Positions 34,548-43,284 of a DNA stretch of 64,000 nucleotides are shown piece by piece. The notes below the pieces were generated by a model that made no database searches, was not told the origin of the DNA, and saw only the letters and a program-made list of their open reading frames with translations. The position numbers and the translations under genes are program-made. This DNA is from Porticoccus sp. W117 (lineage in GTDB: Bacteria; Pseudomonadota; Gammaproteobacteria; Pseudomonadales; Porticoccaceae), in assembly GCF_030341905.1 (NCBI RefSeq), contig NZ_JATAAF010000010.1, positions 41,289 through 105,288 of the forward strand, in the 5' to 3' direction. The stretch's first letter is position 1; each line of letters begins with the position of its first letter.

Positions 34548-34845
34548 CGCGGCTATCCACCTTGTCGTAACTATCTACCTCGTCGTAACCATTTACCTCG
34601 TAGTAATCTTCCCCACGCATTAAAAACGATCGCATCCAGGTTGCCACAAACACCAAAATGGAACAGCCCACAAAACCGTAAATGGCGTAAAAGGCCGGAA
34701 CATTTTCCCAGCTGTGGTAAACGTATCGGTTCACAACAAAATCGGCGATCACCAATAACGCGCACAGTACATAAAACACTCTGAGCATTTTGCGAACGTT
34801 TTCTGGCTTGTCGAACCAGCCATCGGAGTCGTGATGGTCAGACAT
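34540..34845 (-). CDS. Small two-TM protein of the mrp operon with hexapeptide repeats
   Basis: A 101-residue protein I cannot assign to a named Mrp subunit. It has a charged N-terminus, two TM helices (about 20-40 and 52-72) and a hydrophilic acidic tail. The tail repeats a hexapeptide three times, YxxVxx (YYEVNG, YDEVDS, YDKVDS), encoded by an 18-bp tandem repeat at 34553-34606. Its start abuts the stop of the upstream MrpD-like gene and its end overlaps the next start, so it is a fixed member of the operon. It may be an accessory subunit. ATG start. Confidence 0.8.
   Translation of the reverse strand: MSDHHDSDGWFDKPENVRKMLRVFYVLCALLVIADFVVNRYVYHSWENVPAFYAIYGFVGCSILVFVATWMRSFLMRGEDYYEVNGYDEVDSYDKVDSRDE
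34553..34606 (-). repeat. 18-bp tandem repeat, three copies, in coding DNA
   Basis: Units at 34553-34570, 34571-34588 and 34589-34606 differ by only a few substitutions. They encode the YxxVxx hexapeptides at the C-terminus of the small mrp protein. Copy number could vary without frameshift. Confidence 0.85.
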
Positions 34846-36372
34846 TTATCTTTCTCCCATGCTGGTTGAAACGCCCGGAATCAAATTAATGAGATCGATC
34901 AGGGGTTGAGGATAGAAGAACAGGGCCAGGCATCCGAAAGAGGTCACTCCCAGTGCAATCAGCATAGGCAGTGGCGCTTCTTTGGTCTCGGACCAAGACC
35001 AGGCTGCTGCGCCTTCACTCTGAGTGTTGAAAAACGCCTTGATTGGAATCGGCAACAAGTAAGCAATATTGAGCAGGGAGCTGATCATCAACGCGGCAAC
35101 TACGATCAGTTTGTCTGCTTCCAGAGCGCCAATGGTCAGATACCATTTGCTCCAGGTGCCCACCATGGGTGGCAGGCCAATAATGCTAATGGCACCGATG
35201 GTAAAGGCTGTCATGGTCAGTGGCATTTGCCGGCCAAGGCCCACCATATCGCTGATGTTCTTTTTGTGGCTGGCCACCATGATCGCGCCAGCGCAGAAAA
35301 ACAGGGTAATTTTGCCCACAGCGTGAGTGGCAATATGCAGCGCGGCACCGGCTGCGGCCACGGAAGAAGCGAGCAGGGCGCCGACCACGATATAGCTCAA
35401 CTGGCTGACTGTGGAATAGGCCAGCCGCGCTTTCAGGTTGTCTTTGGTCATGGCAATGCACGACGACAGCAGAACCGTTGCGGTGGCAATGTAGAGCATG
35501 ATGTCTGTGGTGACGAGGTCCGTCAGGCCATCGATGCCAAAGATATAAATCACCACTTTCAGAATACTGAACACACCGGCTTTTACTACGGCTACCGCGT
35601 GCAACAGAGCACTGACCGGTGTCGGTGCCACCATGGCAGCGGGCAACCAACGGTGGAACGGCATAATGGCGGCCTTGCCGATGCCATAGCAGAACAGCAC
35701 CAACAACACCGCAAGCACCGTTTTGCTATGGGAATCGTCAAAAATACCGCCGGGGCGAAAATCGAGGGTGCCAGTCACGACATAGGTGCCTAGCACCGCG
35801 AACAGCAGGAAGGCGATAGAGGTACTGAGCAGAATACCCAGATAGGTTCGGCCCCCTTGTTTGGCCGCGTCGGTACCGGCATGGGTGACCAGCGGATAGG
35901 TAGATAGAGTCAGCACCTCATAAAACACAAACAGGGTCAGCAGGTTGCCGGAGAAGCAAATGGCCATGACCGAACTGATGGCCAGTGCGAAACAGCAGAA
36001 AAAACGGGTCTGGTTTTTTTCCTGGTGACCACGCATGTAACCAATGGCGTAGATGCTGGTAATAATCCAGAGGAAGCTGGCCACCAGGGCAAACAGCACG
36101 CCGAGCGGCTCTACATCAAAGTTCAAACCCAGGCCTGGGAAAATCTCGATCACATCCAGTGAAAGTGCTGAACCTTGTAAAGTAGGCCCTTGCATCGAGT
36201 AATCGGTGATCGCCAACACAATACTGAACAAAATAACTGCGGTCGTTAGCGTAACCGCTTCTCTCAGATTGGGGGTTTTACCGGTGGCCACCACCAGTAA
36301 GGACCCAACAAAGGGCACAATGATAGAAAGTGCAATTAATTGAGAAGGCTCAACGCCCTGCCAGAGATTCAT
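34846..36372 (-). CDS. Mrp-type antiporter, MrpD/NuoN-like subunit (second copy)
   Basis: A 508-residue polytopic protein of the proton-pumping NuoL/M/N family. TM5 Glu is present (FVFYEVLTLSTYPL), as are the Lys in YGIGKAAIMPFHRWLPAAMVAPTPVSALLHAVAVVKAG. The MAPTPVSALLHA wording is nearer to NuoL than that of the 36369-37892 paralogue. It should carry protons in exchange for Na+ as part of the multisubunit antiporter. Its ATG overlaps the previous gene by 4 bp. Confidence 0.9.
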   Translation of the reverse strand: MNLWQGVEPSQLIALSIIVPFVGSLLVVATGKTPNLREAVTLTTAVILFSIVLAITDYSMQGPTLQGSALSLDVIEIFPGLGLNFDVEPLGVLFALVASFLWIITSIYAIGYMRGHQEKNQTRFFCCFALAISSVMAICFSGNLLTLFVFYEVLTLSTYPLVTHAGTDAAKQGGRTYLGILLSTSIAFLLFAVLGTYVVTGTLDFRPGGIFDDSHSKTVLAVLLVLFCYGIGKAAIMPFHRWLPAAMVAPTPVSALLHAVAVVKAGVFSILKVVIYIFGIDGLTDLVTTDIMLYIATATVLLSSCIAMTKDNLKARLAYSTVSQLSYIVVGALLASSVAAAGAALHIATHAVGKITLFFCAGAIMVASHKKNISDMVGLGRQMPLTMTAFTIGAISIIGLPPMVGTWSKWYLTIGALEADKLIVVAALMISSLLNIAYLLPIPIKAFFNTQSEGAAAWSWSETKEAPLPMLIALGVTSFGCLALFFYPQPLIDLINLIPGVSTSMGER

Positions 36373-37892
36373 TTCGACATCTCCTGCACATTACTTACAC
36401 TATGGGTATCGCCGCTCGGGAACAGCCATTCTGCTGCACTGCTGGCAGCCTCGGTGGTCAAGCTGGTATCAATGCCAAAATAAATATTCGCCAGCACCAG
36501 CACCCACATGGGAGCCAGCATCAGCGGGGGTGCTTCTTTAACGGTGTTTGGATCGACATTATCGGGCAGCTTTTTGAAATAGGCTGCCTCCAGTATGCGC
36601 CCAATGTAGACAACCGCGAGTAAGGAGGCTGCCAGCACAAGTGCCGCAACGACCCAGTTGTCTTGTTCCAGCGCCCCGGTAACCAGGTACCACTTACTGA
36701 CGAAACCCACAGTGAGTGGTACGCCAATAATACTCAAGCCCGCGATGGTGAATGCCGCCATGGTCAGAGGCATCTGCCGACCCAGCCCATTAAAGGCTTT
36801 AATGTCTACTGAGCCGACCCGGTAAAAGACTGCACCCACTGCCATAAACAGTGCCCCTTTCATAAGGGCGTGGTTGAAGACATGAAGTACGCCGGCCATT
36901 AAACCGGTCACGCTCACCAGGCTCAGGCCCAGAATCATATAGCCAACTTGTGCCACACTGCTGTAGGCAAATACGGTTTTAACGTTGCTTTGCACGGTTG
37001 CCATGTAAGAGCATTTGAAGATGGCCACAACCGCCAGGGCCATCAAAATAATGTCCATGCCCATTTTTTCAAAGACGTGGTCAATGCCAAAAATAGTGAA
37101 GATAAAGCGAATCATCACATACACGGCAACCTTGGTTGCGGTACTTGACAGAAAGGCGGTGACCGCAGACGGCGCGTGTGTATAGGCGGGAGGCAGCCAC
37201 ATGTGCAGCGGGAACAGAGCCATCTTGATGCCAATGCCGACGACGATAAATGCCAGGCCGGTGTTGATGGTGCGGTTGCTGTCGTATAGCTCGATTCGGC
37301 TGGCGAGGTCCAGCATATTGAGGGTGCCGGTCTTCATGTACAGCAGGCCCACACCAATCAGAATAAAGGTCGCACCAATGGTACCCATCACCAGATAGCG
37401 GAACGCGGCTGTTAAACAGCGCCGATCCGATGCCAGACTGACCAAGGTGTAAGTGGCCAGAGATGACACCTCCAGGAACACGAACAGGTTAAACGCGTCA
37501 CCTGTGATCAAAATGCCGGAAAGGCCAGCCAGGCAGAGCAGGTGGGCGGTGTAAAACAGTGAATGCTTTGATTTTTCGACTTCTTTTTCAATGCTGTCTT
37601 TGGAATAAATCAGCACCAGAGTTGAAATAGCAGACACTGCGAGCAAGACGAAGGCATTCACTGCGTCAACACGCAATTCGATGCCCCAGGGCGGTGGCCA
37701 GCCCCCCAACGCGTAGCTCAGCACGCCATCGGACAATGCCGCGGCTAACAGTTGAATAGACACCACAAAAGCGCATCCACTAACCAGGGTAGCGAAACCC
37801 CAGGAGAGCAGTGAGCGACCCAAAATCAGGGTGATGGGTGCTGCGATTAACGGCAGAAGAACAGGAAGTGCTGCCAAGTGTTGCTCAAACAT
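36369..37892 (-). CDS. mrpD: Mrp-type antiporter subunit D (first copy)
   Basis: A 507-residue membrane protein with about 14 TM helices, the proton-conducting MrpD subunit. It has TM5 Glu in NLFVFLEVSSLATYTLVSL, Lys in VGIGIKMALFPLHMWLPPAYTHAPSAVTAFLSSTATKVAVYVMIRF, and the later GLGRQMPLTMAAFTIAGLSIIGVP. It follows the MrpC gene with a 1-bp overlap, the canonical C-D order. ATG start. Confidence 0.92.
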   Translation of the reverse strand: MFEQHLAALPVLLPLIAAPITLILGRSLLSWGFATLVSGCAFVVSIQLLAAALSDGVLSYALGGWPPPWGIELRVDAVNAFVLLAVSAISTLVLIYSKDSIEKEVEKSKHSLFYTAHLLCLAGLSGILITGDAFNLFVFLEVSSLATYTLVSLASDRRCLTAAFRYLVMGTIGATFILIGVGLLYMKTGTLNMLDLASRIELYDSNRTINTGLAFIVVGIGIKMALFPLHMWLPPAYTHAPSAVTAFLSSTATKVAVYVMIRFIFTIFGIDHVFEKMGMDIILMALAVVAIFKCSYMATVQSNVKTVFAYSSVAQVGYMILGLSLVSVTGLMAGVLHVFNHALMKGALFMAVGAVFYRVGSVDIKAFNGLGRQMPLTMAAFTIAGLSIIGVPLTVGFVSKWYLVTGALEQDNWVVAALVLAASLLAVVYIGRILEAAYFKKLPDNVDPNTVKEAPPLMLAPMWVLVLANIYFGIDTSLTTEAASSAAEWLFPSGDTHSVSNVQEMSK

Positions 37893-38248
37893 TAGATAGC
37901 ATCATCCTTATGTTCAAATTCATTTTCTTCAACCGTGCCATAGGCTCTTTTGATGCGCACAATCAGTGAAAGGCCAACCGCTGTGACGGCAACGCCAACA
38001 ACAATGGCTGTCAGAATCAGTACGTGAGGGAGCGGGTTGGAATACTGGGTAACGCCTTCGACCAGAATAGGCGCGGTACCTCCGCTGACTTTACCCATAG
38101 AGATATAAAGCATGAACACAGAGGTTTGAAAAACGTTCAGGCCGACAATCTTCTTAACCAGGTTGTTAGCGGAAATAACAATATAAAATCCGGCCATCAT
38201 CAAAAATACGACGACCCAGTAGTTGTAGTAATCGAGAATAAAATTCAC
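37892..38248 (-). CDS. mrpC: Mrp-type antiporter subunit C (NuoK-like)
   Basis: A 118-residue protein with three TM helices and the NuoK-like layout. VGLNVFQTSVFMLYISMG in TM2 and DPLPHVLILTAIVVGVAVTAVGLSL-type TM3 (here NPLPHVLILTAIVV) are the family signatures. The start is GTG at 38248 and overlaps the MrpB-type gene by 4 bp. It forms part of the membrane channel core next to MrpD. Confidence 0.92.
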   Translation of the reverse strand: MNFILDYYNYWVVVFLMMAGFYIVISANNLVKKIVGLNVFQTSVFMLYISMGKVSGGTAPILVEGVTQYSNPLPHVLILTAIVVGVAVTAVGLSLIVRIKRAYGTVEENEFEHKDDAI

Positions 38249-39222
38249 TGGACGTTTGACCTCTCTGCCTGGCTGCTAAAGGCATAGAAAATACTCAACA
38301 TGACCGCAAACACCGTAATGCCAACACCCAGCTCAATAATGATGATGCCATAGTGTTGACCGGCTATTGGGTCGGCGGCGAGTTTGTTGTAATCAAGGAA
38401 TTGGCCACCTTTAATCATGCTGACCAGGCCAACCCCGGCGTAGAGCAACACGCCAAAAGACGCCATCCATTGCAAAAATTTGGGGCTCGCCACCGCCAGG
38501 GTATTGGGCAGCCCGAATACCAGGGCATACAAAATAAAGGCCGCTGCCGCGATCACCCCGGCCTGGAAGCCTCCTCCAGGCCCGAAGTCGCCATGGAACT
38601 GCACATACAACGCAAAAAGAATCACATGGGGAATCACGATTTTGGCAATAACGTGGAGCACTTTATGCTCTTTTAGACCAGACTCCAGGTCACTGTCTTT
38701 TTTGCGCCGGATGCCGAGCAAGGCGAGAACGCCGATGGCCGCAGCGAATACCACTACCACTTCGCCCAGGGTATCGAAGGCACGATAGCTGGCCAGCACC
38801 GAGGTGACCATATTGGGCAGGCCAATTTCTTGGGGGGATTCTTCTATGTATCTGGGGGCAACATGCTGGTGTACCGGATTGTCCGGGTCGCCAAACGGAG
38901 GCATATCCAGTGTGCCGTAAATCAACGCCGCTCCCGTGACCGTGACAACTAATAAGGGAAGCAGAGAAGAGTGTGAATTCTTTTTCTCTTTTCGACCGGT
39001 TAATGCCAGTGTTCCGAGCATCAGAACAGTGGAGATACCTGCACCCACTGATGCTTCGGTGAAGGCGACATCAACCGCGTCCAGGTTTATAAAGATAAGC
39101 GCAGATAAAAAGCTGTAGATGCCGAACAACATCACCACCGCAAATAAATCCTTCAAAAAGATGATCCGCAATGCGGTGAGTGCAAGCATTGCCAGCAGCA
39201 CCAAATCAATCAACTCAGCCAT
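38245..39222 (-). CDS. mrpB: DUF4040 (MbhD-like) plus MrpB fusion subunit
   Basis: A 325-residue protein joining two modules that MrpA and MrpB carry in classical Mrp systems. Residues about 1-75 match the DUF4040/MbhD segment (VMLFGIYSFLSALIFINLDAVDVAFTEASVGAGIST). A middle stretch (about 85-185) is like the MrpA tail/MbhE region, with ASYRAFDTLGEVVVVFAAAIGVLALLG. The last part (about 195-320) is MrpB proper (HVILFALYVQFHGDFGPGGGFQAGVI). The NuoL-like N-terminal part of MrpA is missing here and is supplied by separate genes downstream. Confidence 0.88.
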   Translation of the reverse strand: MAELIDLVLLAMLALTALRIIFLKDLFAVVMLFGIYSFLSALIFINLDAVDVAFTEASVGAGISTVLMLGTLALTGRKEKKNSHSSLLPLLVVTVTGAALIYGTLDMPPFGDPDNPVHQHVAPRYIEESPQEIGLPNMVTSVLASYRAFDTLGEVVVVFAAAIGVLALLGIRRKKDSDLESGLKEHKVLHVIAKIVIPHVILFALYVQFHGDFGPGGGFQAGVIAAAAFILYALVFGLPNTLAVASPKFLQWMASFGVLLYAGVGLVSMIKGGQFLDYNKLAADPIAGQHYGIIIIELGVGITVFAVMLSIFYAFSSQAERSNVQ

Positions 39223-39569
39223 TAGTGCGCTTGCTCCTGTTTATCGTCTGCCCCTTTATTTTCCGTCTTGGCTTCTGCCAATGTCAGCAGCCCGCCGTGG
39301 CGAGCAGATTTTGCCAGGGCGTGTGAGGCAGTAGGGCTGGTAATCATTAGAAACAGCAAAATAAACACAAGTTTGGCTGTGTTCAGGTCGAATGACGTTT
39401 GCAGCAGTAAACCGCTGATGACCAAAATAGCGGCGATGGAATCGGTGACACTGGCAGCGTGTACACGAGTGAAAAAGTCGGGGAATTTAAACAGCCCGAC
39501 CGCGCCACTGAAGCCAAAAAATACCCCTGCAATAAGCAGTATGCTACTGACAATGTCCAGGATAAACAT
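39222..39569 (-). CDS. mrpG: Mrp-type antiporter subunit G
   Basis: A 115-residue protein with three TM helices and the MrpG signature GLFKFPDFFTRVHAASVTDSIAAILVISGLLL, followed by FILLFLMITSPTASHALAKSARHGG. The C-terminal 20 residues are hydrophilic. It overlaps the MrpB-type gene by 1 bp and lies 36 bp after mrpF. ATG start. Confidence 0.93.
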   Translation of the reverse strand: MFILDIVSSILLIAGVFFGFSGAVGLFKFPDFFTRVHAASVTDSIAAILVISGLLLQTSFDLNTAKLVFILLFLMITSPTASHALAKSARHGGLLTLAEAKTENKGADDKQEQAH

Positions 39570-39605
39570 GGGTTACCATTGTTGTGTAAATTGTTAAATA
39601 GGTTG

Positions 39606-39872
39606 TTATTCGGCTGGCGCGGTATATTCGAAGAAACGAAGTACCGCAACCATCCCAATAAAGTTGATAAGTGCATAAACAATAGCGATATCCAGAAAAT
39701 CTGGCCGCCCCATCAAAAAGCCAACCGCCGCAATAAACAATACGGTCTTGGTGCCAAACATATTGACGCCAAGAATACGGTCGTAAACCGTGGGTGCTTT
39801 AAAGGCTCTGGCCAAGGCGATTGCCATAACCACCAAAATAGCAATGCAGGCTGCTGCCAGAACTTCGGTCAT
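39606..39872 (-). CDS. mrpF: Mrp-type antiporter subunit F
   Basis: An 88-residue, three-TM protein with the MrpF core ARAFKAPTVYDRILGVNMFGTKTVLFIAAVG and PDFLDIAIVYALINFIGMVAVLRF. It overlaps mrpE by 4 bp (ATGA). MrpF is needed for assembly of the antiporter complex. ATG start. Confidence 0.94.
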   Translation of the reverse strand: MTEVLAAACIAILVVMAIALARAFKAPTVYDRILGVNMFGTKTVLFIAAVGFLMGRPDFLDIAIVYALINFIGMVAVLRFFEYTAPAE

Positions 39873-40345
39873 GTGTTTTTACCCCAGATGCCGGTGATTT
39901 TTCTTTCCATGCCACCTTGCTCAAGTTCTTCAATGGATGCCTTTTGCAGGGCATGGACGGTGATTTCGTCGTCTTCCAGGTCGACACTCAGTGTGCCGGG
40001 GGTGAGGGTGATGGAATTGGCGTAAAGCACTCGATTTTCCGGTGGCACATCCTGCGCTGATATTTTCGCCAGACAAGGTGAAACCTGGCTTGATGAGCCC
40101 CATACCAATTTGGTGACGTGAGTGCTGGATTGCATGATCTGGCCCAGCAGCCAGACGATGTATCGAACAATCTGCGGGCCGTTACCAACGTCTTCCGGTT
40201 CTTCATCAATGGCATCCATGCGATGTAGAACGAAAAGGACGATGGCGACAGAGGCGGCGCCAAAGCTGAGTAATAATGGTTGAATGTAGCCTGAAAGAAG
40301 TAACCAGAAGACAGCCAGTAAAACAGCCCACTTGCCGATACGCAT
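39869..40345 (-). CDS. mrpE: Mrp-type antiporter subunit E
   Basis: A 158-residue protein, first gene of the nine-gene operon. Two closely spaced TM helices (about 7-22 and 24-40) precede a cytoplasmic domain with VLYANSITLTPGTLSVDLEDDEITVHAL, the MrpE hallmark. Order E-F-G-B-C-D differs from the A-G order of Bacillus mrp. The operon promoter should lie in 40346-40470. ATG start. Confidence 0.93.
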   Translation of the reverse strand: MRIGKWAVLLAVFWLLLSGYIQPLLLSFGAASVAIVLFVLHRMDAIDEEPEDVGNGPQIVRYIVWLLGQIMQSSTHVTKLVWGSSSQVSPCLAKISAQDVPPENRVLYANSITLTPGTLSVDLEDDEITVHALQKASIEELEQGGMERKITGIWGKNT

Positions 40346-40474
40346 AGATACCGCCCTACCCAGTTATTTTAGTTGTCGTTTTTTTGACCAATAATAAGCT
40401 ATCTGGACTGGAATGGGTACTTTAGGGTGAACCGTCTTTAGGGTAAGTCGTTACTGGTTCTGAAATTGCAGAAT

Positions 40475-40513
40475 CAAAAAAGGCCTATACGCCGAAAAAC
40501 GTATAAGCCTTTG
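40475..40513 (-). terminator. Rho-independent terminator of tRNA-Met
   Basis: On the minus strand, AAAGGCTTATACG pairs with CGTATAGGCCTTT with one small bulge, followed by TTTTTT. It lies 8 bp past the tRNA 3-prime end and separates it from the mrp operon. Confidence 0.85.
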
Positions 40514-40520
40514 ATATATA

Positions 40521-40597
40521 TGGTAGCTACGGCTGGACTTGAACCAGCGACCCCAGCATTATGAATGCTGTGCTCTAACCAGCTGAGCTACGTAGCC
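40521..40597 (-). tRNA. tRNA-Met (CAT), elongator type
   Basis: The 77-nt minus-strand sequence folds as a cloverleaf: acceptor GGCTACG with CGTAGCT (G-U end pair), D arm GCTC...GAGC, anticodon stem CAGCA/TGCTG with loop TTCATAA (anticodon CAT), and T arm GCTGG-TTCAAGT-CCAGC. The CCA end is encoded. The G1 and D-loop resemble E. coli metT and not the initiator. Confidence 0.95.
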
Positions 40598-40681
40598 ACA
40601 AATTGTGTTCCTGCCCATCGGCAAGGGCGCGCATTCTCTATGCTTTACCCTGTTTTGTCAAGCGCCGCTTTGGCCGCCTTT

Positions 40682-41590
40682 TTACCTGGAAACCACCACT
40701 GTTAGCGACCCTGCGACCACCAGTCCAGCGCCGGCATAATTGAGTATTCCGAGCTGTTCCGGGGTGAACAATCCCGGCCAGATTTGCAGGCACAGGGGAA
40801 TAATAAACAGCGTCCAGATAGGTACGGTAGTGAGTGTGGCGCTGACTTTTGTGGCCTGCCAGTGGTGCAGGGCGGCGGTAAAGCAACCGTAGGCCACCAG
40901 GGTGTTGGCGCCGCACAGAACCAGCAGCAGCCATTGCCCGCCGCTCAATTCGGGAACCAGTGGAAAGGAGAATGGCAGCAGGCTGATTGCACCGATAAAG
41001 AATACTGCCAAATTGAGCTGCTGGGCGTCGATCTGTTTAAGAATGCGCTTTTGTACCAGCGCGTAAATAGCCCATACCAGCGCAGCGATGACGATCAGCA
41101 GTATCCCCAAACCGTACTCACCGGGGTTGTTGAATAACGACTCCAGGCGATGATGAAAAAACAGCAGCAGGCCGGCGATAAAAATGCCACAACCCAGCCA
41201 TTGGCGCGCTGAAAAGGGCTCTTTGTAGAGCAGGATGCTGCCCAGCAATAACATGATCGGTGCCAGCTGAATCAGTACTTGCGAGGCGCTGGGAGTGATG
41301 TAGTTAACCCCCCAGGCAAAGAACAGATAGTTGCCCGCCAGCATCAATCCGGCAAACAGGGTGGCCAGTAACAGCTTGGGCTGCGCCAGTTTTTTCAGGT
41401 TGTTGTCTTTTTTGCGGAAGCTGAGAATCGCCAACAACATAATGCCCGCCATCAGGAAGCGGTAAAACGCCGAGCTGGCCGGTGACATATCGCTCAATAC
41501 GCCTTTGAGCATAATGGGCAGAATCGCCCACATCAGGGCGGCGCCCAGGGTCAGTGGCAGACCGAGTTTCCAGTTGTTGGTGTGGGGCAT
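40682..41590 (-). CDS. EamA-family (DMT superfamily) transporter
   Basis: A 302-residue inner-membrane protein with ten TM helices in two EamA repeats. The pattern LGAALMWAILPIMLKGVL...FYRFLMAG and the second-repeat start LIVIAALVWAIYALVQKR are typical. Members export metabolites such as amino acids or drugs; the substrate is not predictable here. ATG start. Flanked by tRNA-Met and yqaA, with no evident operon partner. Confidence 0.9.
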   Translation of the reverse strand: MPHTNNWKLGLPLTLGAALMWAILPIMLKGVLSDMSPASSAFYRFLMAGIMLLAILSFRKKDNNLKKLAQPKLLLATLFAGLMLAGNYLFFAWGVNYITPSASQVLIQLAPIMLLLGSILLYKEPFSARQWLGCGIFIAGLLLFFHHRLESLFNNPGEYGLGILLIVIAALVWAIYALVQKRILKQIDAQQLNLAVFFIGAISLLPFSFPLVPELSGGQWLLLVLCGANTLVAYGCFTAALHHWQATKVSATLTTVPIWTLFIIPLCLQIWPGLFTPEQLGILNYAGAGLVVAGSLTVVVSR

Positions 41591-41663
41591 TGGGGTTCCA
41601 GAGAGTAGCTCCGTGTAACCGGGCTATTTTACGGCAGCTTTATCAATAAGCTGCGGGTTTGTG

Positions 41664-42092
41664 TTAACTGGTGTGTAAATTCAGCGCAACAGCCAGCACT
41701 ACGCCATAGCGTGCGCCTTTGCCCAGGCCCACCAGAATCACAAAAGGCAGCAACCGGGTTTTCATCAGCCCCGCCACAAAGGTGAGCGGATCGCCCACTA
41801 TTGGCAGCCAGGCAAACAGCAGCGATGCGGTACCGTATTTCTGAAAGCCGGCCTGGGCCCGTCGCAGTTTGTCAGGTTTGAAGGGAAACCAGCGGCGATC
41901 CTGAAAGTGCAGCAGTTTCAGCCCCAAATACCAGTTCACCACGGCGCCCAAGGTGTTGCCGGTTGTGGCAGTGATCCATAGCCACAGGGGCGAGTAACCT
42001 TCAATAACCAGCGCGCCCAGTAAAACTTCCGAGCCCAGTGGCAGCAGGGTGGCGGCGAGAAAGGCGGAGGTGAAGAGGGAGAGGTAGGGCAT
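41664..42092 (-). CDS. yqaA: YqaA/DedA-like small membrane protein
   Basis: A 142-residue SNARE-associated (VTT/DedA superfamily) protein close to E. coli YqaA. It shows SAFLAATLLPLGSEVLLGALV, TTGNTLGAVVNWYLGL and FAWLPIVGDPLTFVAGLM, the re-entrant loop motifs of the family. VTT proteins are thought to scramble or flip lipids. The ATG at 42092 is immediately preceded by a palindromic repeat, so no native Shine-Dalgarno sequence is visible. Confidence 0.88.
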   Translation of the reverse strand: MPYLSLFTSAFLAATLLPLGSEVLLGALVIEGYSPLWLWITATTGNTLGAVVNWYLGLKLLHFQDRRWFPFKPDKLRRAQAGFQKYGTASLLFAWLPIVGDPLTFVAGLMKTRLLPFVILVGLGKGARYGVVLAVALNLHTS

Positions 42093-42170
42093 TACGTGAG
42101 ATGGGAGGTGAGAGATGAGAGACGGGGTGAGGATTCTACATCTCTCATCTCACGTCTTTCATCTCTCATT
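42093..42170. repeat. GAGATGAGAGACG palindromic repeat between ychF and yqaA
   Basis: Left arm ACGTGAGATGGGAGGTGAGAGATGAGAGACG and right arm CTACATCTCTCATCTCACGTCTTTCATCTCTCAT are imperfect reverse complements, as in the element at 16209-16282. It occupies nearly all of the gap, touching the yqaA ATG. Confidence 0.75.
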
Positions 42171-42178
42171 CAACGTGG

Positions 42179-43270
42179 TTACACGTTGAATCTAAAATGC
42201 ACCACATCGCCGTCGTTGACAATGTAGTCCTTGCCTTCCAGGCGCCATTTGCCCGCTTCCTTGGCACCGGCTTCGCCGTTGTTCGCCACAAAGTCGTCGT
42301 AGGCCACCACTTCGGCGCGGATAAAGCCTTTTTCAAAGTCTGTGTGGATTTTGCCGGCGGCCTGTGGGGCGGTAGCGCCTACGGGTACTGTCCAGGCGCG
42401 CACTTCTTTTGGCCCGGCAGTAAAGTAGGTGTGTAGACCCAGCAGCTCGTAGCCGGCGCGGATCACCCGGTTCAGACCCGGTTCTTCCATGCCCAGGTCT
42501 TGCAGGAATTCGGTTTTTTCGTCGTCGTCCAGCTCGGCGATTTCCGCTTCCAGCTTGTTACAGATGGCCACTACCACGGCGTTTTCGTCGGCGGCGATGG
42601 CGTTGACTTTATCCAGCAGTGGGTTGTCGTCAAAGCCGTCTTCGTCCACGTTGGCGATGTACATGGTGGGTTTGACGGTGAGCAGGGTCAGCTCTTTGAG
42701 CTTGTCCAGTTCGTCGTCGCTGAGGCCAAACGAGCGCAGCGGCCTGGCTTCGTCCAAATGGGGCTGGATTTTTTCCAGCAGCGCTTTCATGACGATGGCG
42801 TGTTTATCCTGGCCCTTGGCGGCGCGGGTGTAGCGTTGCAATGCCCGCTCCACGGTGTCCAGGTCTGCCAGTGCCAGCTCTGTGTTGATCACTTCCACAT
42901 CCGCCAGCGGATCGATCTGGCCCTCTACGTGCACTACGTTATCGTCTTCAAAGCAACGCACGACATGAGCAATAGCATCGGTTTCGCGGATGTTAGCCAG
43001 GAATTTATTGCCCAGTCCTTCGCCCTTCGAGGCGCCCGCTACCAAACCGGCGATGTCCACAAACTCCATGGTGGTTGGGATCACTTTTTCCGGCTGGACG
43101 ATCTCCGCCAGTTTGTCCTGGCGTGAGTCGGGCACCATCACCACACCGGTATTGGGCTCGATGGTGCAGAACGGGAAGTTCTCAGCGTCGATGCCCGCTT
43201 TGGTCAGTGCGTTAAACAGGGTGGATTTGCCCACATTAGGCAGGCCGACAATGCCGCAGTTAAAGCCCAT
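42179..43270 (-). CDS. ychF: Redox-regulated ATPase YchF (Obg family)
   Basis: YchF/OLA1 binds the ribosome and hydrolyses ATP in preference to GTP. From the ATG at 43270 it has 363 residues: G1 GLPNVGKST (about 8-16), G3 DIAGLV, the altered G4 NxxE (ANVDED/CNKLEAE), a coiled-coil insert (about 130-205) and the C-terminal TGS domain (about 280-363) with [15 protein letters not shown]. An upstream 12-codon extension translates repeat DNA and is rejected. The pth gene lies upstream across a long inverted repeat. Confidence 0.96.
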   Translation of the reverse strand: MGFNCGIVGLPNVGKSTLFNALTKAGIDAENFPFCTIEPNTGVVMVPDSRQDKLAEIVQPEKVIPTTMEFVDIAGLVAGASKGEGLGNKFLANIRETDAIAHVVRCFEDDNVVHVEGQIDPLADVEVINTELALADLDTVERALQRYTRAAKGQDKHAIVMKALLEKIQPHLDEARPLRSFGLSDDELDKLKELTLLTVKPTMYIANVDEDGFDDNPLLDKVNAIAADENAVVVAICNKLEAEIAELDDDEKTEFLQDLGMEEPGLNRVIRAGYELLGLHTYFTAGPKEVRAWTVPVGATAPQAAGKIHTDFEKGFIRAEVVAYDDFVANNGEAGAKEAGKWRLEGKDYIVNDGDVVHFRFNV

Positions 43271-43284
43271 TTTAAAAAGCCTCT

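Noticed and set aside
32835..40345. DabAB-type bicarbonate uptake or membrane-bound hydrogenase
   Set aside because: No DUF2309 (DabA), hydrogenase or ferredoxin-oxidoreductase gene is in the operon; MrpE, F, G, B and C are all present.
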